Shown in pieces: positions 10,101 through 17,101 of a DNA stretch of 64,000 bases. Position 1 is the first letter of the stretch, and each line of letters begins with the position of its first letter. Source of the DNA: Methylocystis iwaonis (GTDB lineage Bacteria; Pseudomonadota; Alphaproteobacteria; Rhizobiales; Beijerinckiaceae). The notes below the pieces were generated by a model. It saw only the letters and a program-made list of their open reading frames with translations, searched no databases and was not told the origin of the DNA. A program made the translations under genes and the position numbers. The stretch is taken from assembly GCF_027925385.1 (NCBI RefSeq), contig NZ_AP027143.1:256172-320171 (forward strand), read 5' to 3'.

Positions 10101-10431
10101 GCGCAAGGCGCTGACAGTCGCTCAGGCTGCGCAGGGCAAGGCGGAGACCGGGCTGGCACGCGCCAAGGCGGCCTATGACCGCGTCGTGAGCCGGCGCGTG
10201 TCCAACGCCGCAGCCAGGGCCAATGCCCGCGGCGCGGCGGCGCGCGCGGAAGCCCGCCTGGCGCGAGTCCGGGCGGAGATCACCCGGCGCGAGGAGGCGC
10301 TGCGTGCGACGCTCGAGAGGGGCGCGCCACTGACGGCGCCCAGCGCCGGGACCGTCCGCGACAGCCGTCTCGAGTATGGCAAGCAGGTGCAGGCTGGAGA
10401 GGCGTTGCTCCAAATCGGGCCTGCCAGATAA
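7150..10431 (+). CDS. P-type cation ATPase fused to an HlyD-like adaptor domain
   Basis: This 1093-residue protein starts with the N-terminal cation-ATPase motif (SLEARSRLAEFGPNTLPE). It has LLTGES in the actuator domain, PEGLP in M4, the phosphorylated Asp in DKTGTLT, MVTGD and GDGVNDAPALKHAHVGVAMG, so it is a complete P2-type pump. M6 reads LWLNLVTNGVQHIALAAE, where Ca2+ pumps have a TDGLPA-like stretch, so the ion is uncertain. After the last ATPase helices comes an extra helix near residues 888-908, then about 157 residues with two half-lipoyl motifs (about 945-975 and 1060-1090) flanking an Ala/Arg/Glu-rich coiled coil. That is the core of a membrane fusion protein. Ten pump helices plus one would place this domain in the periplasm. 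The ATG at 7150 follows GGGAG. I know of no described pump with this tail. Confidence 0.85.
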   Translation: MQGLTSLEARSRLAEFGPNTLPEARPPSFVAVFLRQFLSPLIYVLVAAAIVAMVVGDAKDAVFIGVVLLINGIIGAVQEYSAGQAAAALRARDQPQALVLRDGVQQEIEARDLVPGDVVLLEAGRRVPADMRLIEAVDLRCDESLLTGESAPVKKTGAANAKESAREGRAFAGAMVTRGRGTGEVTGTGLATEVGKIAGELVRPSVSQPPLVIRMERFSQLIAILVAIAVGVLMVVGYLRHMGFVELFMMAVGLAVAAIPEGLPVAIAVALAIGMRRMAKSNVIVRKMAAVESLGSCTMIATDKTGTLTRNELTVTQIALPDGSALSLQSGEGLDSYSFRGATRNEQADLLLAALLRAAALPNEAEIRREKEEIRGVGDTVDVALLVAAHRGGVVHEELRARYPLVKRIPYEPDLKYAASFHRHEEKRAVFAFAKGAPETLIAMASRMDVGGALAPIDREALWRQKDEMSAKGLRVLAFAEGEVTPEPEHGYGVSHLQNLVFLGMVGMQDPLRPEVRQAIAKCRDAGIAVAMVTGDAPGTAAAIAKDAGMVFSDDQIVTGEEVKRAEEAGEAALDSLTGRARIYARVEPIQKLAIVLSLARNGHFVAVTGDGVNDAPALKHAHVGVAMGRQGTDVAKESADIIIADDNFASIVRGVLEGRVAYANIRKVIFLLVSTGAAELLLFLLTIPFGLPMPLLPVQLLWLNLVTNGVQHIALAAEKPEGDELTYPPRKPQEPIFDRVMIIRNVYSAFVMAGVGFALFYWLIEHGYATDSARNLLLLLFVVFENFQALNARSEHHSLFYKGLFSSPLLVASVIGAQVIHLLAAHMPVLADTLRIEPPTLAEWGALLALGASLLVVMELEKWWGERRKLPKAPPEVAAADAGLARRYAPIAAGLLLVVAAGGTLYWQAARESARDELATIDRSGRDRTADAERVAVPPPIEASAPVSGRIEAVACHDGALVEAGSVCARIVPPELEEELARARKALTVAQAAQGKAETGLARAKAAYDRVVSRRVSNAAARANARGAAARAEARLARVRAEITRREEALRATLERGAPLTAPSAGTVRDSRLEYGKQVQAGEALLQIGPAR

Positions 10432-10532
10432 GTCGCGCCACGCGCTTTGGCGCGTTGGGCGGCGCTCCGCTTTGTCCTGACCAAAGACGCCCGCCGGCCT
10501 TCGAGCAACTGGCTCTTCCCGCCGGCACGTAG

Positions 10533-10815
10533 ACCGGTAGGCAGATTCAATGAAAGCAAGTTGCCTGTGTGAGCATCGAAATATACCGAGGTTGCGACCG
10601 CCTTGTCGCCGATGTCGCGTGACGAAAGCACGCAATATTCATAAAGGCCCCGACTGCGCAGAATGTAGAGCGCAAGCGGGCTTCGATTCCGAAAACGTCT
10701 TCACGCGCTTGTTGCGCCATGAGCCGTTCGCCGGTCGCTGGCGCTTCTTCCCGTTCGAGCGGTTTGCGACTCTCCTCGCGCGACGATGGGACCGGTTGCG
10801 CCCAGGCAGGCGGTT
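10533..10815 (-). pseudogene. Remnant of a PepSY-associated membrane protein
   Basis: On the minus strand, bases about 10690 down to 10533 read as RSRGLYEYCVLSSRDIG followed by a TSVYFDAHTGNLLSLNLPTG-like stretch. This resembles the beta hairpin (VYFD..TG.LL....LPTG) of PepSY-TM proteins found in iron and flavin reductase systems. An upstream part (EEAPATGERLMAQQARED, about 10815-10700) is in another frame, and after LPTG the frame runs into unrelated sequence, so at least two frameshifts or deletions have occurred. No start codon or membrane helix remains. The rest of 10432-10967 has no other gene I can support. Confidence 0.45.
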
Positions 10816-10967
10816 CATAGTCTAAGCAAAGCGTATAATTGTTTCCGTTGTTTCTGCATTATTCGGCAAATGCTTCGCGCACTGAAATGCGTCTGGTGAA
10901 GACACATTCACGCCGCAATCTCTACGAAAACATGCCTGACTGAACCTGTCCGACGCGAGACGCAATT

Positions 10968-12746
10968 ATGAAGCTACGGAATAAGACCGCGGTCGGTGTA
11001 GCGATTGGTGGCTTTCTCACAGCCACGAGTGGAAACGCTGCACAAAGCCCAAACGACATCGAAGCACGCCTGCATGCGCTCGAAGCGCGCGTCGCCAAGC
11101 TACGGCCGCTCGAGGCGGAGATCGCCAAATTGCGTCGTGAGGCGCGCGAAGCGAAGGAACAGGCTCGGCAGGCCGCGAGCCAAGCAGGCAATGTCGCCAA
11201 CGCCGGAACGGTCAAAGGGCCGCCCGGTCCGCCTCCGCCTCCCGTCTTTGTATCCTTCCGAAATGGTCTCTACGCCGAGACCGAGGACAAGGCTTATAGC
11301 TTCAAGATTGGCGGCCGGATGCAGTTCGACGGCGGCGGGGCGACGCAGCCGCTCAACGGTTGGGATGGCCAGGCAGGCGTGCGGCAGGTGCGTCTCGAAA
11401 TCGAAGGAAAGGCGGCGAAATACTGGTTTTATAAGCTGCAGTACGATTTCGCCGGCTCCCAATATGGCACGCCATTCAACGCGCCGGTCCAAGGGGGCAT
11501 TCGCGACTTCTATATCGCGTTCCAACATCCGATGCTCAGCTTGCCGTTCACAAAAGACCCGGCGTTTATCCATGTGGGAAGCTACTTCGAACCCTTCAGT
11601 CTCGAGTTTACATCCTCGTCTCGATTCCGTGACTTCATCGAACGGGCGATGCCGGTCGAAACATTCGCGCCCAGTCGTCATCTTGGCGCGGCGATCGGCG
11701 CATATGGCGGCAATTGGTCGGCGAAGGGAGGCATCTTCACGACGAGCTTCGAAGACCTCAATACCAATCCTGCGGTTGGAACCCCCGCTGTGATCGGCGT
11801 TCCGGCCAAGGCGGGCTGGGTCCCAACGGGAGGGGGGCAATATTTCGAACTCTCCGGCCGCATGACTTATGCGCCGATCATGACCGAGCATGATCTTCTG
11901 CACGTCGGGATATCGGGGCGTTTTCACCAACCGAACAATGCGACGGGGCTTTCGGATGATCGTGCGCTCAGAGTCGGCAATCGAATTCGCTCGGAGGCCT
12001 ATATGCTCAATCAAGGGCTGCTGGGGACTCCGGATCTCTCCTGCGGCTCGGTCGCCTTCCCGTTCGGCGCGACGGCCGTTTCCGGACACTGCGTCAAAAA
12101 CATCGAGACATTCGGGGTCGAGCTGTCCGCGGCTCATGGGCCTTTTTCGTTGCAGGCGGAGTATTTCGGCCAGTTCGTCAATCGCAACGCGACCAATATC
12201 CTCCTCTCGCGTCTGGCGGGCGCCTTCGCCCCGGGAGGCGCTTCGCAGTATTTTAGCGGCTACTATGTTTACGGCCAATGGTATCTCACCGGCGAGGAGC
12301 GCGCGGCCGCGTACAACGTCGGTGACAAACTCGGCGCGAATTTCACCCAGATAAAGATCAAGCACCCGCTGAGTGAAGGCGGCTTCGGCGCGATTGGCGT
12401 CGCGGCGCGCTACAGCGAGGTCAATTTGAACAGCGGGCCATTCTCTGGGTCCGGCCTCTACAATATGCTGGCTTACACGACGTCGATTGCGCCTAATCCT
12501 GCGGCGACCGCAGCCATCGCCAACGCGGGTATGGTAGGCGGGCGCCAGGAGAATGTGACCTTGGGGCTCAACTGGTATCCCGATAACGGCCTTCATTTCC
12601 AGTTCAACTGGGTTCACGTCCTGCATGCGTCCGCGCCCTTGAACGATTACGCCTTCTTCACCTCGGGCGTGCCCGCCCGTCAGGGACCATATATGAATGG
12701 GGCGCACCCGAACCTCTTTGAAGCGCGCGCCCAGGTTTATTGGTAA
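10968..12746 (+). CDS. Outer-membrane porin of the OprO/OprP (phosphate-selective) type
   Basis: This 592-residue protein has a signal peptide (MKLRNKTAVGVAIGGFLTATSGNA) and a short coiled coil rich in Glu, Arg and Lys (residues about 30-75), as in trimer-forming porins. A Pro-rich hinge follows, then a long beta-barrel domain with AYSFKIGGRMQFDGG and alternating aromatic strands. The coiled coil plus the KIGGR-type first strand is the pattern of Porin_O_P family proteins, which take up phosphate or pyrophosphate in Pseudomonas; many homologues have unknown solutes. It ends with an aromatic residue (YW), as outer-membrane barrels do. It is convergent with the antiporter gene, with a palindromic repeat between them. 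Confidence 0.75.
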   Translation: MKLRNKTAVGVAIGGFLTATSGNAAQSPNDIEARLHALEARVAKLRPLEAEIAKLRREAREAKEQARQAASQAGNVANAGTVKGPPGPPPPPVFVSFRNGLYAETEDKAYSFKIGGRMQFDGGGATQPLNGWDGQAGVRQVRLEIEGKAAKYWFYKLQYDFAGSQYGTPFNAPVQGGIRDFYIAFQHPMLSLPFTKDPAFIHVGSYFEPFSLEFTSSSRFRDFIERAMPVETFAPSRHLGAAIGAYGGNWSAKGGIFTTSFEDLNTNPAVGTPAVIGVPAKAGWVPTGGGQYFELSGRMTYAPIMTEHDLLHVGISGRFHQPNNATGLSDDRALRVGNRIRSEAYMLNQGLLGTPDLSCGSVAFPFGATAVSGHCVKNIETFGVELSAAHGPFSLQAEYFGQFVNRNATNILLSRLAGAFAPGGASQYFSGYYVYGQWYLTGEERAAAYNVGDKLGANFTQIKIKHPLSEGGFGAIGVAARYSEVNLNSGPFSGSGLYNMLAYTTSIAPNPAATAAIANAGMVGGRQENVTLGLNWYPDNGLHFQFNWVHVLHASAPLNDYAFFTSGVPARQGPYMNGAHPNLFEARAQVYW

Positions 12747-12831
12747 AAGTGCGGCCGTTTCGGCCCGTTCTGTAATACGCGATCCGCTCGAATGGTTCGT
12801 CGCCACTCTCGACGCTCGCGTCGCGAGCGAT

Positions 12832-12876
12832 CGGGAATCCAGAGTAAGCCAGCGTTTTTGCGGCTCTGGATTCCCG
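12832..12876. repeat. Dispersed palindromic repeat, copy 1
   Basis: CGGGAATCCAGAG (12832-12844) and its exact reverse complement (12864-12876) flank a 19-base loop. The same 13-base arms occur at 41543-41555 and 41577-41589. The element lies between convergent genes and could also terminate transcription from either side, although no T-run follows. Confidence 0.8.
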
Positions 12877-12883
12877 GTCGTGA

Positions 12884-14110
12884 TCAGGATCGTATTTCGG
12901 AGTCTTCCAGGGCCTCTTCAACCTCCGCCTGGTGAGCGGGCGTGTGCAAGGCCGCCTCGTCCTTGGGTAGAAGATGGCGGGGCAAATAAAACTTGTTTGC
13001 GATGAGTGTTGGAAGCAAAGCGGTTCCTATGATCGCGGCAACCAGGGTTGAATATTGCGCGTCATCGATAATCTTGTTGGAAAGGCCAAAGAGCGCCGAT
13101 ATCGTCCCGAAAGTCAGTCCTGAGGCCATCAGCAAGGTCGTGTACATAGCGTCCTTGTGCGGCGCGTTGAATGCTCTCGCTACAGGGTAGACGCTGACGA
13201 TCTTGGCGCCGATCTCGACGATAAGAAGCGCGACGACGCCGAAGGGCGCCATGAGCACCGTCGGGATGGACACGAAGTAGCCGGCGCGGACGAAATAAAA
13301 CGGCGTCAATAACCCGATGGTGATCGCACGAAGACGCTTGACCAACGCGGCATCGCGCCCAACGCTCCCCGCAAGCGCCATCCCGATCAGATAGGCGGGG
13401 AGCACCGCTTCGCTGCCTGCCCAAACGGCGAGCGCGCCGAGGCCCATCAGGCAAAAGAGCAAGAATTTGGCTTCGAATTCCGACGGCTTGCCGCCAAAAA
13501 TCGCATAAGCGCGCGGCGTTATTTTTGGCAGGCCGACAAAGGCGCCGCCGAGGGCAAGAACGAACGCCAGCGTCTTCCAGGTGAAGGGGGCGAAGACGAG
13601 CCCGAGGGTGATGACGGTTCCAAGGTCGGTGATGAAACAAGCGGCAAGGATCGTCTTGCCATATTCGACCCGGTTGAAACCGTATTCCATCATGACCGTA
13701 TAAACGACGGCGACGGAGGTCGCCGCCAGGGCGATGCCGGCGAGAAGCGCGGGCGCGCTTTCCCAACCAAGGAGATAATGGGCGGCCGCCCAACACCCTA
13801 TTGCTGGCAGCAAAAAGCTCGCCGCGCCGATGGCCGCCGCCTCCCGCCACTTCATTTTGAAGACGTCGGGGTCGAGTTCCGCTCCGGCAAGAAACGTCAG
13901 CAATATAGCGCCGATGCCCGCGAACGCCTTGACCCATGGCTCCTGGACCGAGAAGGCGCCGTAATAGCCGAGGGCGCCGAGCGCGGAGCCGGCAACCATG
14001 CCCACGACAATTTCCACAAGCGCCGTCGAGAAGCGATAATGGTGCGCGATGACGCTTGCGACAAGCGCTAAAGCGAAAACCAATGCGACTTGAGCCCAAA
14101 TCCCTGCCAT
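12884..14110 (-). CDS. CPA2-type cation:proton antiporter
   Basis: This 408-residue protein has about 12 membrane helices and the features of Kef/CPA2 antiporters: VALVFALALVASVIAHHYRFSTALVEIVVGM at the start, LTFLAGAELDPDVFK (the LAGxELD motif) near residue 95, and ALAATSVAVVYTVMMEYGF with an adjacent FITDLGTV that supplies the membrane-embedded Asp. There is no C-terminal TrkA-N domain. It would exchange Na+ or K+ for H+ at the inner membrane. It is the last gene on the minus strand below a fluoride riboswitch and an EmrAB-like export set, 174 bp after emrA. Whether it shares their transcript is unproven. Antiporter genes are among the classes reported under fluoride riboswitches. Confidence 0.85.
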   Translation of the reverse strand: MAGIWAQVALVFALALVASVIAHHYRFSTALVEIVVGMVAGSALGALGYYGAFSVQEPWVKAFAGIGAILLTFLAGAELDPDVFKMKWREAAAIGAASFLLPAIGCWAAAHYLLGWESAPALLAGIALAATSVAVVYTVMMEYGFNRVEYGKTILAACFITDLGTVITLGLVFAPFTWKTLAFVLALGGAFVGLPKITPRAYAIFGGKPSEFEAKFLLFCLMGLGALAVWAGSEAVLPAYLIGMALAGSVGRDAALVKRLRAITIGLLTPFYFVRAGYFVSIPTVLMAPFGVVALLIVEIGAKIVSVYPVARAFNAPHKDAMYTTLLMASGLTFGTISALFGLSNKIIDDAQYSTLVAAIIGTALLPTLIANKFYLPRHLLPKDEAALHTPAHQAEVEEALEDSEIRS

Positions 14111-14284
14111 AACGTCCCCCGTGGTGTTTTATCGCGCGGCAAAGCGCTTGGTTTTCTTGGATTGCGGAGCCGCGGCAAACCCGAGGTCGGTCCCTGCCGC
14201 TGCGCCAAATAAAATCATTGGAAGCACCGCTTGCGCGCAAATGCGCCAATACCGAAGCCTGCCTGGTAATTTAGAAAGCTCAGC

Positions 14285-15514
14285 TCAGTGTGCGCTGGCC
14301 TCCCTTTCCATGACGCACCGGCCATCCCCTTCGTTTACGTCGCGCACGATATTCTTCTTGACGATCTCATCCGCGCGAGTCTTCGCTTCAGCAAGATCCT
14401 TATTGAATATCCCGGTCGTATATTCGCTCGTCGAGGTTTTGACGGTGGAGGCGGCGAGCGGCGCGGGCTCCGCGCCGACGTTGATCGATGTGACGGTCGA
14501 AAGGCCCGGACGCAACGGGGTCTTCTTGAGTTCGTCGGGATCGATCGCAATGCGGACGGGCACGCGCTGGACAATGCGGATGAAGTTGCCGGTTGCGTTA
14601 TCGGGCGGCAAGGTGGCGAAAACGCTGCCGGAGCCCGGCACGAGGCCCTCGACGGTCCCGTGGAAAATCGCGCTCGACCCGTAGAGATCGACTTTGATGA
14701 CCGCTTCCTGGCCGGGGCGTACCCGCGCCATGCGGTTTTCCCACAAATTGGCCTCGACCCAAAGATGGTCGAGGGGGACAATGTTGAGAATCTGGTCGCC
14801 GGGCCGCACACGCTGCCCGACTTGAACCCGCCGCTTGGCGACATAGCCAGTCGTCGGCGCTCGAATGCTCTGGCGCAGGAACTCGATATAAGCGTCGTTG
14901 AAGCGCGCCTTGGCAAGCTCGACATCGGGGTGTGTCGTTGGCGTCACACCGCCAAGCCGCGACTCCATCGCCTGATATTCCGCACGGGCTTCCCGCAGAT
15001 CAGCGTCCTGCGCGGCGAGCGTATCTTCGGTATTCTGCAAAATCTGACGGGAGGCGGCGCCGCTCGCCGCCGCCTGCTTATAGCGTGCAAGATCATGGAT
15101 CGTTCGCTCGCGAACGGCGGCGCGCGCCGTGACCTTCTGGCAGATCTGCCGGCGGTTGGCGAACAACGCCCCAACATTTCGCACGGCGCGACCAAGCTCT
15201 GCTTCAGCCTGGGCCAGCGCAGCGCGCGCCCGCTGCTCGTCGAGCTGAACGAGCACGTCGCCTTCCTTCACGAGTTGGGTTTCTTCGGCGAGGACCTTTG
15301 CGACGACGCCGGTCGCGTCGGCCTGCACCGGAAGAATGTTACCGCTGACAAAAGCATTGTCGGTCGTCACCCAGTCCCGGTCGTAGGTCAGATAGCGATA
15401 GGCGACGGCCAACACGCCAACGACGACTCCGATCGCCACCGCCTTCAGCAAGAAATTGCGGCGCGCGCGTATGCTTTTGCGGGAGAGCGGGGCGTCTGTC
15501 TGTTCCGCGTTCAA
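14285..15514 (-). CDS. EmrA/HlyD-type membrane fusion protein
   Basis: This 409-residue inner-membrane-anchored adaptor has a cytoplasmic N-terminus with one helix (about residues 25-43), then DRDWVTTDNAFVSGNILPVQADATGVV. That stretch is the classic EmrA/VceA start of the first half-lipoyl domain. A long coiled coil (about 90-215), the second half-lipoyl segment (SIRAPTTGYVAKRRVQVGQRV) and an EmrA-type beta-barrel (VEANLWENRMARVRPGQEAVIKVD) follow. It bridges an EmrB-like MFS pump and an outer-membrane factor, both encoded immediately upstream. The OMF stop lies at 15517 and this ATG at 15514, so the two are effectively coupled. Together they form a tripartite exporter; EmrAB systems expel hydrophobic acids and uncouplers. 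Confidence 0.9.
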   Translation of the reverse strand: MNAEQTDAPLSRKSIRARRNFLLKAVAIGVVVGVLAVAYRYLTYDRDWVTTDNAFVSGNILPVQADATGVVAKVLAEETQLVKEGDVLVQLDEQRARAALAQAEAELGRAVRNVGALFANRRQICQKVTARAAVRERTIHDLARYKQAAASGAASRQILQNTEDTLAAQDADLREARAEYQAMESRLGGVTPTTHPDVELAKARFNDAYIEFLRQSIRAPTTGYVAKRRVQVGQRVRPGDQILNIVPLDHLWVEANLWENRMARVRPGQEAVIKVDLYGSSAIFHGTVEGLVPGSGSVFATLPPDNATGNFIRIVQRVPVRIAIDPDELKKTPLRPGLSTVTSINVGAEPAPLAASTVKTSTSEYTTGIFNKDLAEAKTRADEIVKKNIVRDVNEGDGRCVMEREASAH

Positions 15515-15516
15515 AA

Positions 15517-17070
15517 TCAGCCTCCTCCAAGCGATTGGACGACATCGACGACCGGGGTGATCGGGTCGGTCTCCGGCGCCGGCCTCGGCTCATGGGCTTG
15601 CGGGCCAGCGTCATAGCCGCCGCCGAGAGCCTGAAACAAATCCACCGTCGCGATGAGTCGGTCGCCTTCGATGCCGCGCTGGATAAAGACGGCGTCCAGC
15701 ATGTCGGCGTGTTGCTGGATGAATTCACGCCGATCCTGCAGGCCGCCGCCTAGCCGGATGCGCGCAAGCTCGACCTCGGCGCGTCGCGCTCTGATAAAGC
15801 GCCCCTGCGACTCGTGCTCCGCCCTTGCGCGCTTCAGCGTGGCGAGCGCGTCGGCGACCTGCTGCGCGGCGGTGAGCAGCGTCTCATTGTAGGCGTCGAC
15901 CGCCTGGTCGTAGTCGGCGCGCTGGGATTCGAGATTGCCGGTGAGCTTGCCGCCCTGGAAGATCGGCAGATGCAGTCCGGGCGTGACGCTGTAGACCATG
16001 GCGCCCGGGTTGAACAAATAGCCGCCAAGCTTTGCGAATTGCGTCGAGGTGACCGAGGCCTCCAGCCCCGCCGAGACCGACAGATCGATCGAGGGCAAAA
16101 ACATGGCTTTGGCGGCGTGAATGCGTTCGGCCCAGGCTTCCGCGCGACGTAGCGCCGCCATGAGATCGGGGCGGTGGGCCAGCAATTCGATCGGGAGTTT
16201 ACTCGGGAGAGCGGGCTGCGCCGGCGCAACGCTTTTTCTCCGAGCGAATAGACCGCGCGCAACGTCCGGCCCCTCGCCCATCAGGCGCGCGAGCGCGTTC
16301 TCCTGAATCTCGATCGCCGCCGTCAATGCGGCCTCGCGGCGGACGGCCGCCTCTTCATTGCTCCGCGCCAGTTGGACGATGTCGAGGATTTCGATGCCGG
16401 TTTGGTAACGCGTCTCGGCGAGCTGACGCAGCTCGCGGCGCAAGCCCGTCAGTTCCTTGGCGAGCTTGAGTTGCTCCGCCAGAATATAGCCGCGCAGATA
16501 GGCGCGGGCGACGCTTGTCGTCAGCAATAAGCGTGTTTGTTCGAGCTCGCCCGCCTGCGCCAGCGCGTCGCCTATCGCGGCGTCGAGCAAGGCGCGGTTC
16601 TTGCCCCAGAAGTCCAGCTCCCATTTGGCGGAAATCGGGTTGAGGAAGGCAGCGGATTTTTGTTTGCCTCCCTGCAGCGGATTGAGCCCCGCCGCGACGC
16701 CATGCTCGGCGTAGCGATACTGCTTGTAGGAGAGGTCGGCCTCCACATAGGGGGTAAGACGCGAGCCTGCGATGTCGACCGCCGCCTCGGCGTCTTTCAG
16801 GGTGTCGGCGGCTTTTCTCAAGCCTTGATTGCCGAGCAGCGATTTTCCAATGATGGCGTCGAGTTCCGCGCTGCGAAAGGCTCTCCACCACTGCGAGCTT
16901 GGCCAGCCGTTTTCCGTGCTGACGCTCTTGACGCCGGAAGCCGCGATGGTGCGGCTCATCGACGGCGGCTCCATGAACTCGGCCCGTTGCTGCGGCGCCG
17001 TGGGCATGCAGCCGCCTAGAGACGCGAAGGCCGCCGCGACAGGGATGGACCTCTGCAAGCGCCGGATCAT
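15517..17070 (-). CDS. NodT-family outer-membrane factor lipoprotein
   Basis: This 517-residue protein begins with a lipoprotein signal (ASLGGCMP, Cys near residue 21). It has the paired helical repeats of RND/MFS outer-membrane factors: WWRAFRSAELDAIIGKSL near residue 60, LTPYVEADLSYKQY, AKWELDFWGKNRALLDAA (the ..WELDLWG.. motif), ELLAHRPDLMAALRRAEAWAERIHAAKAMFLPSIDLS and FQGGKLTGNL. That set defines the NodT subgroup. The ATG at 17070 was chosen because it starts the signal sequence; an upstream frame adds a non-signal stretch. It lies 31 bp after emrB and just before emrA. The long C-terminal tail (PRPAPETDPITPVVDVV) is probably disordered. Confidence 0.9.
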   Translation of the reverse strand: MIRRLQRSIPVAAAFASLGGCMPTAPQQRAEFMEPPSMSRTIAASGVKSVSTENGWPSSQWWRAFRSAELDAIIGKSLLGNQGLRKAADTLKDAEAAVDIAGSRLTPYVEADLSYKQYRYAEHGVAAGLNPLQGGKQKSAAFLNPISAKWELDFWGKNRALLDAAIGDALAQAGELEQTRLLLTTSVARAYLRGYILAEQLKLAKELTGLRRELRQLAETRYQTGIEILDIVQLARSNEEAAVRREAALTAAIEIQENALARLMGEGPDVARGLFARRKSVAPAQPALPSKLPIELLAHRPDLMAALRRAEAWAERIHAAKAMFLPSIDLSVSAGLEASVTSTQFAKLGGYLFNPGAMVYSVTPGLHLPIFQGGKLTGNLESQRADYDQAVDAYNETLLTAAQQVADALATLKRARAEHESQGRFIRARRAEVELARIRLGGGLQDRREFIQQHADMLDAVFIQRGIEGDRLIATVDLFQALGGGYDAGPQAHEPRPAPETDPITPVVDVVQSLGGG

Positions 17071-17101
17071 TCGGTCAGTCCATCTAGGTTGAGGCAAGGC
17101 A

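Noticed and set aside
9652..10635. Long minus-strand frame across the ATPase 3' end
   Set aside because: Arg-rich composition and position opposite the adaptor domain show it is a shadow of the ATPase gene. Only the 10533-10815 part carries PepSY-like sequence.
12753..12765. GGCCG-TTT-CGGCC as terminator of the porin gene
   Set aside because: Only five base pairs and no T-run. The longer palindrome at 12832 is a better candidate.
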